Assembly: GCF_000316685.1 (NCBI RefSeq)
Contig: NC_019680.1
Span: forward strand, 621,501-685,500
Reading direction: 5' to 3'
DNA from: Synechococcus sp. PCC 6312
GTDB taxonomy: Bacteria > Cyanobacteriota > Cyanobacteriia > Thermosynechococcales > Thermosynechococcaceae
Length of the DNA: 64,000 bases
This document shows, piece by piece, positions 35,712-46,922 of this stretch. Position 1 is the first letter of the stretch. Every line of letters begins with the position of its first letter. The position numbers and the translations under genes were made by a program. The notes under the pieces are model-generated. The model made no database searches. It saw only the letters and a program-made list of their open reading frames with translations, and was not told the DNA's origin.

Positions 35712-36821
35712 CTAATTACGGATTTGAATCGGCATGACCAAATAGGTGAGCTTCATCCCGCCCAAGGGAGTCAAAATGGCTGGGGTCGTCGGCCCATTGA
35801 GTTGCAGTTGGACTTCTGCGGCGGCCATGACTTTCAAGCCATCCAAAACATATTTGACATTAAACGCCACTTCCAAAGACTCTCCCGAAATTTGGGCAGG
35901 GATTAGTTCTTGACCGCTCCCTAATTGTGGCGCTTCCGCCGATAACTCCAATTGTTGTTTCTCGGTGTTCAGAATGATTTTGACAACATTGTTCTTCTGA
36001 GCCGCCAATACTGCGACCCGTTCTAAAGCCGCCACTAATAAAGCCCGTTCTACAGTCACTTGCCGCTCAAACTGACGGGGGAGGAGTTGGGTGTAATTGG
36101 GATATTGCCCTTCTAGGAGCCGACTGGTTAAACAGGCCTCACCAGGAATTTCAAAAACAACTTGGGAGGTATCACAGCGCATGGTCAGGTCAGATTCTTG
36201 CTTACTCAACAGCCGCTCCAGTTCTCGCAAGGACTTCGCCGGAATTGTAATTGGCGATAGGGTACTGGGAATGTCTTGAATCGCTGCTGCCACTGCTAAC
36301 CGATGCCCATCCGTAGCCGCAAATTCCAGGCCATCGGGCTTAAAACTGACATGGAGTCCGGTCAACACCTGTTTGCTTTCATCACTACTGGCGGCAAAGA
36401 GACTATTCTGTAACCCATCCCGGAGGGTCGTCGCGGTTAATTGCAAGGAGGCAACTTCTTCGAGGCTCGGTAAGGCAGGAAATTCTTCGGCGGTAATCCC
36501 CTGCATTTGGTAATGTCCAGAGCCATAATCCAGGATAACTTGCGTATCTTCAGCCGTAATTTCAATGTCCTGATTTGGTAACCGCGAGACCATTTCGTTA
36601 AATAACTTAGCGGAAACGGTGATTGTCCCCGGAACTTTTACCGTCGCGGGTAGCCACACCTGCATGCCCAAACTCAAGTCAAACACCGTCAAGCTCAGGT
36701 AGTCATCGGCAGCATTCAGGAGAATATTCGCCAAAATCGGATGGGAAGGATTGGTGGGGGCAACCCGACTGAGCAGGGACAACTTACTACTGAGGGAATT
36801 TTGAGGACAGACGACTTTCAT
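35712..36821 (-). CDS. dnaN: DNA polymerase III beta sliding clamp
   Basis: This ring-forming processivity clamp has 369 residues and three repeated clamp domains. Family markers are PILANILLNA near the N-terminus, ATDGHRLAVA in the middle, the ITIPAKSLRELERLL segment, and the C-terminal LTYLVMPIQIRN, which matches the conserved YLVMPI/L end. The ATG at 36821 follows a gap of about 200 bases to por that contains a 12-base tandem duplication. No dnaA or recF is adjacent. Confidence 0.97.
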   Translation of the reverse strand: MKVVCPQNSLSSKLSLLSRVAPTNPSHPILANILLNAADDYLSLTVFDLSLGMQVWLPATVKVPGTITVSAKLFNEMVSRLPNQDIEITAEDTQVILDYGSGHYQMQGITAEEFPALPSLEEVASLQLTATTLRDGLQNSLFAASSDESKQVLTGLHVSFKPDGLEFAATDGHRLAVAAAIQDIPSTLSPITIPAKSLRELERLLSKQESDLTMRCDTSQVVFEIPGEACLTSRLLEGQYPNYTQLLPRQFERQVTVERALLVAALERVAVLAAQKNNVVKIILNTEKQQLELSAEAPQLGSGQELIPAQISGESLEVAFNVKYVLDGLKVMAAAEVQLQLNGPTTPAILTPLGGMKLTYLVMPIQIRN

Positions 36822-36955
36822 GGGGATAATTACGGTGTTGAGAATGAGGTGCGGTGGTCAAAATGGTCATAGAAGTTAACCGACAAACCCAGCCGCCAGA
36901 ATCATAGACCTTCCCTATCCTACAAGATCAATCCCTGGGGAAATTTACCCTTAAT

Positions 36956-36979
36956 TTAGAGTTCAGCTTAGAGTTCAGC
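36956..36979. repeat. 12-base tandem duplication between dnaN and por
   Basis: TTAGAGTTCAGC occurs twice head to tail. It lies about 135 bases upstream of dnaN and 39 bases downstream of por, so it may be in the dnaN promoter or be simple slippage. Confidence 0.75.
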
Positions 36980-37017
36980 GGCATAATCGTCCCTGCACAA
37001 CTTAGAGAGGGAAGAAT

Positions 37018-37992
<975 letters not shown>

Positions 37993-38174
37993 TTAACTTC
38001 CCGGTGATGCCTAATGCAAGGACAGTTTCTAGGATTCCATGAGGGGTGAAGCCGCGGTGAATCTTGATGTCCTTCTGTAACAAAACTCAGCAAAATATTT
38101 GCAAATTGTTATTGGAGCTAGCTTGACGACAGAAGCGCAGCCAGTCATTTTTCCAAGTATCACCATTCGCATTC

Positions 38175-39074
38175 CTAGGGACAGACCCACCGATCCCGGA
38201 TAAACTCATCGGTTAAAAACTGGATAAAGCACTGCACTTTGGCAGAAGTAAAACGACTGCGGCGATAAACGGCATGAATGGGCATTGGCGTTGGTTCATA
38301 ATCTTTCAAAACAATTTTCAGGGTTTCTTGGTAAATTTCATCGCCAAACATCCACACTGGGGCAATCGCAATCCCCATCCCAGAGACCACAGCGGCCCGG
38401 ACGGCAACAGAGCTATTGGTTTGAAATTGCCCTTGAACTTCAACCTTGATGCAGTCTGTTTGCTGAAGAAAATACCATTCGTTGCCCGTGGCTAAATTGG
38501 TATAAACAATACAGTTGTGGTCTTGTAACTCTTCTGGGGCCTGGGGGATGCCCGCTTGCTTGAAATAGGTTTCTGTGGCAATGGCTACTCGGCGAGTTGT
38601 GCCAATCCGATGCGTCACTAATAAGTCATCCTCAATCCCACCAATGCGAATCGCCACATCCAGGCCTTCCTCAACCAAATCAACATGGTGATCGGCCATC
38701 TGTAAATTGACCTTAACATCGGGGTATTGGGCCAGAAATTTTGGCAATCGCGGCACAATCTGCATTTGCCCAAACAAGACGGAACAGCCAACCCGAAGCA
38801 TTCCAACTGGATTTTGCGGGGCCTGGAGATTGGCCTCAGCTTCCGCCAGGGTTTCAAGAATGTGCTGGCAATAGGTATAAAATTGTTTGCCTTCATCCGT
38901 CAAACTGAGATAGGTGGTTGAGCGAATCAGTAATTGCACCCCTAAGTATCTTTCTAACGCTGCAATGTGTTTACTAATTGTCGGTTGTGTCGTCTGTTGT
39001 TCTCGGGCCACCGCAGAGAAACTGTTGGTTTCTACCGCCCTGACAAAACTCTTCATCCAGGCCAGGCGATCCAT
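38175..39074 (-). CDS. LysR-family transcriptional regulator
   Basis: This 299-residue protein has the LysR layout: an N-terminal helix-turn-helix (FVRAVETNSFSAVAREQQTTQPTISKHIAALERYLGVQLL, about residues 10-50) and a substrate-binding domain with VDLVEEGLDVAIRIG. It resembles the CrgA/DsdC-like LysR subgroup often written as 'LysR, AaeR/YafC-like'. It is divergent from a small secreted protein and an EamA transporter, which are candidate targets (inference). The effector is unknown. Confidence 0.92.
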   Translation of the reverse strand: MDRLAWMKSFVRAVETNSFSAVAREQQTTQPTISKHIAALERYLGVQLLIRSTTYLSLTDEGKQFYTYCQHILETLAEAEANLQAPQNPVGMLRVGCSVLFGQMQIVPRLPKFLAQYPDVKVNLQMADHHVDLVEEGLDVAIRIGGIEDDLLVTHRIGTTRRVAIATETYFKQAGIPQAPEELQDHNCIVYTNLATGNEWYFLQQTDCIKVEVQGQFQTNSSVAVRAAVVSGMGIAIAPVWMFGDEIYQETLKIVLKDYEPTPMPIHAVYRRSRFTSAKVQCFIQFLTDEFIRDRWVCP

Positions 39075-39188
39075 TCCATCCCTATTCCAGATCGGTATAA
39101 ACTATATTCTAGTTTGCCCCCTTCTCAACCCAAATTAAATCAGCCATGATGGACGCAACAACTTTCCGATTCAAGGAATAAAGACCTC

Positions 39189-39563
39189 ATGGGAATCAAG
39201 CCTCTTAACTCACTCCTCACAATTGGTGCTGTGGTGGGTTTCATCGGTGTGGGAGATCTTGTATTACAAACAGCAGTCCCCCAATGGCAATCAGTAGCAG
39301 TGGCAGCCCCCGCTCAAACTCCGGCGGAACAAATTACTCTCATTGTTAAAAGTAAAGGACAAGTGGGAAGCGGCGATCAATTACGGCGATTCTTCTTTGG
39401 TGACTTACTGCCTTTGGGTGTGCAACCGGGCGGGGCGGGCATGGTTGTCAATCTCTATAACAAAGCTAATGATGTTACATTCTCTTATTGTGCCACCTAC
39501 GATGTTATTGTCGCCGTTAAAAAAGGCAAAATCACGATGTTTGACCCTAGCGAAGTGAAATAA
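39189..39563 (+). CDS. Small secreted protein of unknown function
   Basis: This 124-residue protein has an N-terminal signal-like hydrophobic segment (LTIGAVVGFIGVGDLVLQ) followed by an Ala/Pro/Gln-rich region where cleavage could occur. The mature part contains ITLIVKSKGQVGSGDQLRRFF and a single Cys in SYCATYDV. I do not recognise the family. A strong terminator follows at 39596. It lies divergent to a LysR regulator, with 114 bases between. Confidence 0.65.
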   Translation: MGIKPLNSLLTIGAVVGFIGVGDLVLQTAVPQWQSVAVAAPAQTPAEQITLIVKSKGQVGSGDQLRRFFFGDLLPLGVQPGGAGMVVNLYNKANDVTFSYCATYDVIVAVKKGKITMFDPSEVK

Positions 39564-39595
39564 AGTTATTGATTGCTAGTTCAGTCGATCGAATG

Positions 39596-39629
39596 TCCCC
39601 TTTGTTCTTAGAGAATACAGGGGATTTTT
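39596..39629 (+). terminator. Rho-independent terminator
   Basis: TCCCCT at 39596-39601 pairs with AGGGGA at 39619-39624; inside it TTCT pairs with AGAA across a TAG loop. A run of five T follows. It terminates the small secreted protein gene. Confidence 0.78.
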
Positions 39630-39688
39630 ATTGTTAACTAGGTTTAAGAAAACTAATAAAATGATTTACCAGATGATTCATTAGAGTC

Positions 39689-40747
39689 GTGATTAATCTA
39701 TTTCAACTGGCTGGATGGTTTCACAAATTACCTCGGTCAACCTTCTTGTGGCTGGCTGTGATGATTTTTGGACTCTCAAATCCAGTTACCCGAAAACTGA
39801 CTGAATTAGGGGCGGAAAACTTAATTGATGGACGGAATCCGGTTTCCCTGTGTAATATCCTTTTTGTGGGCAATCTCTGTGCAATTCCGATGCTGGGGTG
39901 GCTCTACTGGCAGGAACTCCATTGCAACATCTGGCGACAATTATCCCGGCAGCAGTGGGTGTATTTAATTCTGGTGGCCATTTTGGCAGGTGCGGTGGCT
40001 CCGGCGGTCATCTTCCAGGCCTTGGAGTTAACCAATGTTAGTAATGTGATTTTGATTGGCCGCTTAGAACCGCCCTTAACTTTGGGATTGTCAGTTTGGT
40101 GGCTAAAGGAAAAAATTCATTTCTGGGACATCACTGGAGCGGGATTGGCTGTTATAGGAACAACCCTGACTCTGTTGTTGCAAGCACCGACTCCAGGCAT
40201 GATGCACATTGGCAGCTTTCACATTGGTGCAGGCGAATTATTAGCCATGATGGGAGCACTTGCTTTGGCCGTAGCGACAATTTTAGGGCGGCAATATTTA
40301 GCCCAAGTGACGGTGGGAGTCTACAGTTTATTTCGGACTGTTCTTGGCAGTGTTATTTTCTTATTTACTGCTCTGTATTTGTATGGTGCAGTCCACTTTA
40401 TGGATGTTTTATCTCCCTTTCTTTGGCAGTGGATGCTGTTTTATGGTGCCGTGATTGTTGTGGCTGGTCAATTGCTTTGGATTTGGGGTTTAGAGTCTAA
40501 CGGTATTGTTGCGGCATCCTTGGTAGCTTCTTTTACGCCAATATTTGGCATCCTGGCCGCCTATGTTTTCCTGGGGGAAACACCAACATCAGCCCAATAT
40601 TTAGGTGGGGGAATTATTTTTCTTGGCGTGTGCCTGGGGCAAATGGGGCTGCGGCGGCAACTCTCTCTGGAAGCGAAGGCTATGACGACACATTCATTAC
40701 CGATTAAACAACGCTTGGAAAATCAGGTGGGATTTAAAGGGTTTTAG
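39689..40747 (+). CDS. DMT-superfamily (EamA) transporter
   Basis: This 352-residue integral membrane protein has about ten hydrophobic helices in two EamA-type repeats (the second ends in FTPIFGILAAYVFLGETP, the usual repeat signature). Members export metabolites or amino acids; the substrate is not predictable. The annotated start is a GTG at 39689; a later ATG is possible. The C-terminal tail is basic and cytoplasmic. It follows the terminator after the small secreted gene, so it probably has its own promoter. Confidence 0.85.
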   Translation: MINLFQLAGWFHKLPRSTFLWLAVMIFGLSNPVTRKLTELGAENLIDGRNPVSLCNILFVGNLCAIPMLGWLYWQELHCNIWRQLSRQQWVYLILVAILAGAVAPAVIFQALELTNVSNVILIGRLEPPLTLGLSVWWLKEKIHFWDITGAGLAVIGTTLTLLLQAPTPGMMHIGSFHIGAGELLAMMGALALAVATILGRQYLAQVTVGVYSLFRTVLGSVIFLFTALYLYGAVHFMDVLSPFLWQWMLFYGAVIVVAGQLLWIWGLESNGIVAASLVASFTPIFGILAAYVFLGETPTSAQYLGGGIIFLGVCLGQMGLRRQLSLEAKAMTTHSLPIKQRLENQVGFKGF

Positions 40748-40936
40748 ACTAAAAGCATAATTCCTGCTAGTTGAGGAAGTGTGAAACAAGTTGAACTTAA
40801 TGAAAGAAATCTGCTCTAAATCTATTCCTAATCGAGAGAGACTTAGGGTTCGCTGTACTTCATCCGCTAATTAGGCGTTATGGAGCTAACTAGGGTTTGT
40901 TGACACAGGCCTGGTTAAGATAGAAAAAGTCTCTTA

Positions 40937-43615
40937 ATGCTTCTTAACCCAAGTCCCATGACCTCCACTGCCCCTCGGTTAACTGCCCCGCCCTTAACGG
41001 GTGATCAAATTCGGCAAACGTTCTTAGAGTTTTATGCCGCCAAGGGACACACAATTCTCCCCAGTGCTTCTCTGATTCCTGAGGATCCGACAGTCCTGCT
41101 CACCATTGCCGGGATGTTACCGTTTAAGCCAATTTTTCTCGGACAACAGGCCCGGACGGTTCCCAAAGCCACCACCTCACAAAAGTGTATTCGCACTAAT
41201 GATATTGAAAATGTGGGTCGAACCGCGCGCCATCATACGTTTTTTGAGATGTTGGGCAATTTTAGTTTTGGCGATTATTTCAAGACCGAAGCAATTAGCT
41301 GGGCCTGGGAACTGTTAACCGAGGTTTATCAACTCCCCCCAGATCGCTTAGTTGTGAGTGTGTTTGAATCCGATGACCAGGCCTGGGAGATTTGGCACAG
41401 CAAAATTGGGATTCCCCCAGAAAAAATTTGTCGGATGGGCGAAGATAGCAACTTTTGGACGGCTGGCCCGACTGGCCCCTGTGGCCCCTGTTCTGAGATT
41501 TATTACGACTTTCACCCCGAACTTGGCACAGATGGCCTTGATTTAGAGGATGATTCCCGCTTCATTGAGCTATATAACCTGGTCTTCATGGAGCTTAATC
41601 AAGATGCCAATAAGCACCGGACTCCTTTACAAGCCAAAAATATTGACACTGGCATGGGCCTGGAGCGAATGGCGCAGGTATTACAAGGCGTTCCCAACAA
41701 TTACGAAACTGATTTAATTTTCCCGATCATCCAGGCCACGGCTAACTTAGCTGACATCAACTACGCAGAGACAACCGAATCCGTCCAAACCTCCTTAAAA
41801 GTCATTGGCGATCATCTCCGGGCCGTGGTGCATTTAATTAGTGATGGGGTGAGTGCCAGTAATGTTGGGCGGGGCTATGTCTTGCGGCGGCTGATTCGGC
41901 GGGTAGTTCGGCATGGGCGATTAGTCGGGATTACCAAACCCTTTACAACGGGCGTGGCGGAAGTGGCAATTCAACTGTCTGAGGTGGTGTATCCCCAGGT
42001 GCGACAACGGCAAGCGGTGATTTTGGCAGAACTGGAACGGGAAGAAGAGAATTTCCTCAAAACCTTGGATCGGGGTGAAAAACTCCTGGCTGAAATTATT
42101 GCCAAAGCCAAATCATCCGGGAAAAAAGCTAAAACGGCGATGATCTCTGGCCTGGATGCTTTTACGCTCTACGACACCTATGGTTTTCCCTTTGAGTTGA
42201 CCCAGGAAATTGCCGCCGAACAGGGCTTAACGGTGGATGAAAAAGGCTTTGATCAAGAAATGGAGAGCCAACGTCAACGCTCCCAGGCCGCCCACGAAAC
42301 CATTGATTTAACGGTGAAAGGGAGTTTAGATCAACTGGCGGAAGACATTCACCCAACCAAGTTTATTGGCTACGACCAGTTTGCTTTGACGACTGAAATT
42401 GCCGCGCTACTCGTGGATGGGGACATTGTCAAATCAGCGGGGCCTGGGACTTCAGTACAGGTGATTTTGGCCGAAACTCCCTTCTATGCCGAATCTGGAG
42501 GTCAAATTGGTGACCGGGGTTACTTAGCGGGAAGTGATGTCCTCGTCCAAATTGAGGATGTCCAAAAGGAAAACGGCATCTTTGTCCACTATGGCCGGGT
42601 TGAACGGGGCAGTCTCCAGGCCGGGGATACGGTTACCGCCCAAATTGATCTCACCAGTCGCCGCCGGATTCAAGCCCACCACACCGCCACCCACCTCTTG
42701 CAAGCAGCCCTGAAAAAACTGATTGATGACTCGATTTCCCAGGCCGGGTCATTGGTCGCCTTTGATCGGTTGCGGTTTGACTTTAATTGCCCCAGAGCCT
42801 TAACTGCTGCCGAAGTTCAACAAGTTGAAGACCAAGTCAACACTTGGATCACAGAAAGCCACGCCACCCAAACTGAAGTTCTCCCCATTGCCGAGGCCAA
42901 AGCCAAGGGTGCGATTGCCATGTTTGGGGAAAAATACGGGGCAGAAGTCCGAGTGATGGATGTACCGGGGGTTTCAATGGAACTCTGTGGCGGCACCCAT
43001 GTGGGCAATACGGCGGAAATTGGCCTGTTCAAAATCATTGCCGAAACCGGGGTCGCCTCTGGAATTCGCCGGATTGAAGCCATTGCCGGGCCTGCGGTGC
43101 GGGATTACCTCAATCAACGGGATCAGGTCGTGCGGGAATTGATGGAGCGGTTCAAAGTTAAACCCGAGGAAATTATTGAACGGATCACCGGCCTGCAAAC
43201 GGAACTGAAAACTACGCAAAAAGAACGGGAAATCCTGAAAGCCGAACTCGCCCTCCTGAAAGCCAAAGACCTCCTCACCCAGGCCAAGGCCATTAACGAT
43301 CTAAATATTCTCGTGGCTGAGTTGCCGGATATGGATGCGAATGGCCTGAAAACGACAGCGGAATGGTTCCTCCAAAAACTCCCCCAAGGTGCGGTGGTGT
43401 TGGGCTCTGCCTCGGAGGGGAAAGTTAGTCTGGTTGCAGCTATGAGTCCGGAAGCAATTAAACAGGGGCATCATGCCGGGAATTTAATTAAAGAACTGGC
43501 TCAACTCTGTGGTGGTGGTGGCGGTGGCCGACCGAATTTTGCCCAGGCCGGTGGCAAACAACCGGAAAAACTCGCAGAAGCCTTAAACTTAGCGCGGACT
43601 CTCCTAGAGATTTAG
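40937..43615 (+). CDS. alaS: Alanyl-tRNA synthetase
   Basis: This class II synthetase charges tRNA-Ala. It has about 890 residues: the catalytic core with motif 1-2 region, [19 protein letters not shown], the GTDGLD and [13 protein letters not shown] motif 3, then an editing domain with zinc-binding [12 protein letters not shown] and ELCGGTHV, and a C-terminal C-Ala domain ending in the Gly-rich [17 protein letters not shown]. The start may be 40937 or the ATG at 40958. A decayed copy of its last part lies at 44083. Confidence 0.97.
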   Translation: MLLNPSPMTSTAPRLTAPPLTGDQIRQTFLEFYAAKGHTILPSASLIPEDPTVLLTIAGMLPFKPIFLGQQARTVPKATTSQKCIRTNDIENVGRTARHHTFFEMLGNFSFGDYFKTEAISWAWELLTEVYQLPPDRLVVSVFESDDQAWEIWHSKIGIPPEKICRMGEDSNFWTAGPTGPCGPCSEIYYDFHPELGTDGLDLEDDSRFIELYNLVFMELNQDANKHRTPLQAKNIDTGMGLERMAQVLQGVPNNYETDLIFPIIQATANLADINYAETTESVQTSLKVIGDHLRAVVHLISDGVSASNVGRGYVLRRLIRRVVRHGRLVGITKPFTTGVAEVAIQLSEVVYPQVRQRQAVILAELEREEENFLKTLDRGEKLLAEIIAKAKSSGKKAKTAMISGLDAFTLYDTYGFPFELTQEIAAEQGLTVDEKGFDQEMESQRQRSQAAHETIDLTVKGSLDQLAEDIHPTKFIGYDQFALTTEIAALLVDGDIVKSAGPGTSVQVILAETPFYAESGGQIGDRGYLAGSDVLVQIEDVQKENGIFVHYGRVERGSLQAGDTVTAQIDLTSRRRIQAHHTATHLLQAALKKLIDDSISQAGSLVAFDRLRFDFNCPRALTAAEVQQVEDQVNTWITESHATQTEVLPIAEAKAKGAIAMFGEKYGAEVRVMDVPGVSMELCGGTHVGNTAEIGLFKIIAETGVASGIRRIEAIAGPAVRDYLNQRDQVVRELMERFKVKPEEIIERITGLQTELKTTQKEREILKAELALLKAKDLLTQAKAINDLNILVAELPDMDANGLKTTAEWFLQKLPQGAVVLGSASEGKVSLVAAMSPEAIKQGHHAGNLIKELAQLCGGGGGGRPNFAQAGGKQPEKLAEALNLARTLLEI

Positions 43616-43631
43616 GATTGGGAAAAAGCCT

Positions 43632-44060
43632 ATGGAAGAATTACTAGAGTTGCGGGCCTTAGTCCAAAATCACGACTACGAAAAAGCCCTAGCTCTGATT
43701 GATGAACTTGAGGAAATGTCGCGGGAAGACAAGTTAACCAAAATCTATAGTTACGCTGTGGTGCTGTTAGTTTATTTAATCAAACAAGCAGCCGAGGAAC
43801 GTACAACCCGGTCTTGGGAGTTTTTGATTTATAACAGTATCAAGAGTATTAAACGGGTTAATCAGCGGCGTAAATCCGGTGGAGTCTATGCCAACGAAGC
43901 ACAACTGCTTGAAATTATTGAGGATGCGTTTGATACGGCCTTAAGAAAGGCGGCTTTGGAAGCGTTTGAAGGGGTTTATTCAGATCAGCAACTTTTAGAG
44001 AAAATCAACCCCACTGAAATTCAGCAACAGGCTTTAACTTTAATCAAGGGTGAGGGGTAG
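43632..44060 (+). CDS. DUF29-family protein
   Basis: This 142-residue helical protein begins MEELLELRALVQNHDYEKALALIDELEEMS and shows the DUF29 pattern, with IYSYAVVLLVYLIKQAAEERTTRSWEFLIYNSIKSIK. The family is widespread in cyanobacteria with no known function. The ATG is 16 bases after the alaS stop, so it is probably co-transcribed. A partial repeat of the alaS end follows it, so the gene may have been inserted together with a duplication. Confidence 0.85.
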   Translation: MEELLELRALVQNHDYEKALALIDELEEMSREDKLTKIYSYAVVLLVYLIKQAAEERTTRSWEFLIYNSIKSIKRVNQRRKSGGVYANEAQLLEIIEDAFDTALRKAALEAFEGVYSDQQLLEKINPTEIQQQALTLIKGEG

Positions 44061-44082
44061 AGTCGGAACCAGGCCTAAAAAT

Positions 44083-44160
44083 CTCTGTTATTGTGGCAGT
44101 GGTTGTCCCAATTTTGCCCAGGCCGGGGGAAACAACCAGAAAAACTTATCGAAGTCCGCG
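44083..44160 (+). pseudogene. Decayed duplicate of the alaS 3' end
   Basis: From CTCTGT the sequence follows the alaS tail: a Gly-rich stretch (degraded), then AATTTTGCCCAGGCCGG (identical to alaS 43535-43551), then AAACAACC and GAAAAACT with small changes. A one-base deletion after the identical block breaks the frame. The original lies 550 bases upstream, with the DUF29 gene between. The similarity fades after about 44150. I judge it a remnant of a tandem duplication, not chance, though the common CAGGCC motif contributes a little. Confidence 0.65.
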
Positions 44161-44202
44161 CTCATTTTGGACTTTGAGTCATATCCCTAGGGATCAATTC
44201 GT

Positions 44203-45342
44203 TTAGCTATTCAAAATGGTTAAGAGGTTTTGGATCGCCATACTGGTGGCTCGAATGGCCTGGTGGACTTGGGGGCTTTTATTTTCAACTTGAAGTAAAT
44301 AAGCCAAACTCGACTGCAAATAGGTGAGTGCCATTTGGGCATTGGCATCCATGTTGAAGACCCCAGAATTCTCTGGATCATAGCCATAGTCAGGTTGCGG
44401 GGCCTGGTAGGTTGGCGTTTGTAATGCTCTGGCATCGCCATTGGGGTCATTCATCGGCGTTCCCTCAAAGGTTGTTATATCTTGAAATTCAGATCGGTCT
44501 CGGACAAAAACTTGGGAATCCTCTGGCAAATCAGGCACATCTTGGCGGGGCACAAACTGTAGTACCGTGGATTCGTCATCATGCTGGACATCCTCGGCCT
44601 TTGGCTCTGGGGATACTGGGGAGATTGGGGCCGGATGGGGCGATTCTTTGGGAGCGGGGGGCAGCACTTGAGTCGGGGAATTGGCAACTGTGGACATTCG
44701 CTCACCAATTTCGTGGGAACTAGCTGCATCAGATCCTGACCTTCCATCCTCTTTCTTCAGCCAAAGGACAAAATCGGCGGCACTTAGGGTTGCTTCATGG
44801 CCAAGCGTCCGAATCACCACAAAACCGTTAGCCGCACTCACACTCTGGATTGGGTACCAAGTTCCGCGATGTAGAATCATTGCATCTACACCAGACATAG
44901 CCCCCAAAGTATTGACGGGACGGCGTTTGCCTTGTCTCCAGCGATCTTTCCAGAGAATCCCTGCCTCTGTGTATTGGGCAACATAGCCATCGGGGACAGT
45001 TCGGTACTCAAATCGCGCAAATCCAGGCACGCTAGACTTACCCATTAAAAAGATGTCATAAGGGATAAGGGCTTCCTGAATTAACCCCATGTAAGGAGAC
45101 TTTTCCCGAACATCCAAACAGGCCTGGGGACTTTCCAAATTAACCCGAGCGATAATCCCTTCCCGCTGTGCAAGTAATTGTGCTTCCCGGAATACGACAT
45201 CCACTTTTAAATTTCGATTACACACCATCTTGGGTTGCCCACTGACAATACCGGCAGCAAACTCCTGAATCACCTCACGATCATCAAGTTGTCCTTGTTC
45301 CGGGGAGCGTTTAGAGCTGGAATGGCTTTCGGTATTAATCAT
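44203..45342 (-). CDS. Conserved hypothetical protein with a disordered C-terminal half
   Basis: This 379-residue protein has an ordered N-terminal part (about 20-195) with RNLKVDVVFREAQLLAQREGI, GFARFEYRTVPDGYVAQYTEAGILWKDRW and ADFVLWLKK, and then a Pro/Ser/Glu-rich disordered region to about 330. The last 45 residues form a helix (ANAQMALTYLQSSLAYLLQVENKSPQVHQAI). I do not recognise a named family. It sits between the alaS remnant and a Crp-type regulator, monocistronic. Confidence 0.75.
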   Translation of the reverse strand: MINTESHSSSKRSPEQGQLDDREVIQEFAAGIVSGQPKMVCNRNLKVDVVFREAQLLAQREGIIARVNLESPQACLDVREKSPYMGLIQEALIPYDIFLMGKSSVPGFARFEYRTVPDGYVAQYTEAGILWKDRWRQGKRRPVNTLGAMSGVDAMILHRGTWYPIQSVSAANGFVVIRTLGHEATLSAADFVLWLKKEDGRSGSDAASSHEIGERMSTVANSPTQVLPPAPKESPHPAPISPVSPEPKAEDVQHDDESTVLQFVPRQDVPDLPEDSQVFVRDRSEFQDITTFEGTPMNDPNGDARALQTPTYQAPQPDYGYDPENSGVFNMDANAQMALTYLQSSLAYLLQVENKSPQVHQAIRATSMAIQNLLTILNS

Positions 45343-45506
45343 AATCAGCTAATCAATTAAGAACACATAGAAACCAAAAATTCCTTGAAAACATGAAAAT
45401 TTTGTAGAGCAGGCATTATAAAGCTATAGTGTACAGCCTAACCCAATCTAGTTTTCCCAGGTAGTCCGTGAGTGCCACTTAAGATGATGCTGACCCCACT
45501 TGCACA

Positions 45507-46217
45507 CTACCCATGACCGGCAGCGAGAATTTGCTGTTCAATTAATTGCCGTAGCTGCGACAAGTTGAGGATGTTAAGGGTCTGGGCCTGGGGGTCAACT
45601 TTTAGCCAGCCTTTAGCCGCAAACCGTTCCATCAACTTCTCAGCTTCCTCTGTTCCAATACTAGCGATATCTGCCAGATCTTTGGCCGGGACATTACAGA
45701 GGGTCGCTGTCATTCCACCACTGGGTTGCCCATAGCGCTGCCCTAACCCCACCAGGACATTGGCCAACTTGACGGCCGGCGGATAGGTCATGGCTTCGAT
45801 ACGGGAGTTCGTCTGGCGTAACCGCTGGGCCATCAGTTGTAACATTCGATAATTTAACTTTGGTTCCCGCAACAAGACTTGGGTAAATTTTTGTGAAGGT
45901 ACTGCCATGATTTCTGCCCGTGTCAAAGCGACAACATCGGTCGAGCGCGGTGCTTCATCTAAAATAGCCATCTCCCCAAAGAAATCCCCAGGCCCGAGAA
46001 TAGCCAGCGTATGTTCAGTCTGATTGCTCCCTAAGCGGCGGACTTTGACCCAGCCTTCCAAAATGAAATAGACGGCATTCCCCCAGGCATCTTCAATCAA
46101 AATTGCCCGGTTAGCGGGATACTCATTTTGCCAGGCCACGCCTAACATCCCTCCGAGGGCCTCTGCTGAACCTGTATCAAACAGGGGGAAAAGCTTACTA
46201 AAATCTCCGGTTTCCAT
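45507..46217 (-). CDS. Crp/Fnr-family transcriptional regulator
   Basis: This 236-residue protein has an N-terminal cyclic nucleotide-binding β-barrel with GWVKVRRLGSN, GPGDFFGEMAILDEAPRSTDVVAL and a C-terminal winged helix with VPAKDLADIASIGTEEAEKLMERFAAKGWLKVD. The cAMP phosphate-binding motif GEMAILxxxxRSTDV is near-intact (canonical GExALxxxxxRxA). The target genes are unknown. It is divergent from maf across about 100 bases. Confidence 0.9.
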   Translation of the reverse strand: METGDFSKLFPLFDTGSAEALGGMLGVAWQNEYPANRAILIEDAWGNAVYFILEGWVKVRRLGSNQTEHTLAILGPGDFFGEMAILDEAPRSTDVVALTRAEIMAVPSQKFTQVLLREPKLNYRMLQLMAQRLRQTNSRIEAMTYPPAVKLANVLVGLGQRYGQPSGGMTATLCNVPAKDLADIASIGTEEAEKLMERFAAKGWLKVDPQAQTLNILNLSQLRQLIEQQILAAGHG

Positions 46218-46317
46218 AGCCGCTCTAGGTTAGGTTGGCAGAAAAAGGTACTTTAAATATATCTAAAAAGAATGAAAACGAATCCATTCATCCTCTTACC
46301 CTCTAGCCTACCTGTTT

Positions 46318-46911
46318 ATGCCCACCCTGATTCTTGCCTCTGCTTCCCCAGCCCGCCGCCAACTCTTGGCCAATGCTGGAATTTCCGCCCAAGTCCAAGT
46401 CAGTCATGTGGACGAGTCGGCCTTTAATCATAGGGATCCCCATGCGTTAGTCCAAGCCCTGGCCCAGGCCAAAGCCACCGTTATTGCCCAGCGTCTCCAC
46501 AGCCCAGCCTTGGTGCTCGGTTGCGATTCAGTGTTAGTGCTTGAGGAGGAAATTTATGGCAAACCCCAAGATGCACAGGAAGCAATTCTGCGTTGGCAAC
46601 AGATGCGGGGCAAAACCGGACAACTCTTAACGGGGCACGCCTTATTAGATAGCTATCAACAGAAATCCTTGGTCAATGTGGATTGTACGGAAGTCACCTT
46701 TGCCCCGGTTAGCGATGCCGAAATTATGGCCTACGTCGAGAGTGAAGAACCCCTGGCCTGTGCCGGTTGTTTTGCCTTGGATGGCCGGGGCGGCCTATTT
46801 GTCAGTGAAATTAAGGGCAATCCTAGTAACGTCATTGGCTTAAGTCTGCCGCTGTTGCGCCAAATGCTCCAAGAACTGGGCTATCAAGTTACGGATTTTT
46901 GGCAGAGTTGA
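46318..46911 (+). CDS. maf: Maf-family nucleotide pyrophosphatase
   Basis: Maf enzymes hydrolyse non-canonical or dTTP/UTP nucleoside triphosphates, limiting their incorporation. The protein is 197 residues with the opening [14 protein letters not shown], the [24 protein letters not shown] segment with the catalytic Asp, and [12 protein letters not shown] near the end. The short separation from the convergent L,D-transpeptidase stop (11 bases) leaves little room for a terminator. Confidence 0.93.
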   Translation: MPTLILASASPARRQLLANAGISAQVQVSHVDESAFNHRDPHALVQALAQAKATVIAQRLHSPALVLGCDSVLVLEEEIYGKPQDAQEAILRWQQMRGKTGQLLTGHALLDSYQQKSLVNVDCTEVTFAPVSDAEIMAYVESEEPLACAGCFALDGRGGLFVSEIKGNPSNVIGLSLPLLRQMLQELGYQVTDFWQS

Positions 46912-46922
46912 TTTTTGTCTTT

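Noticed and set aside
35028-36021. Chromosome origin near dnaN
   Set aside because: I saw no cluster of TTTTCCACA or TTATCCACA boxes in the flanks, and dnaA is not adjacent.
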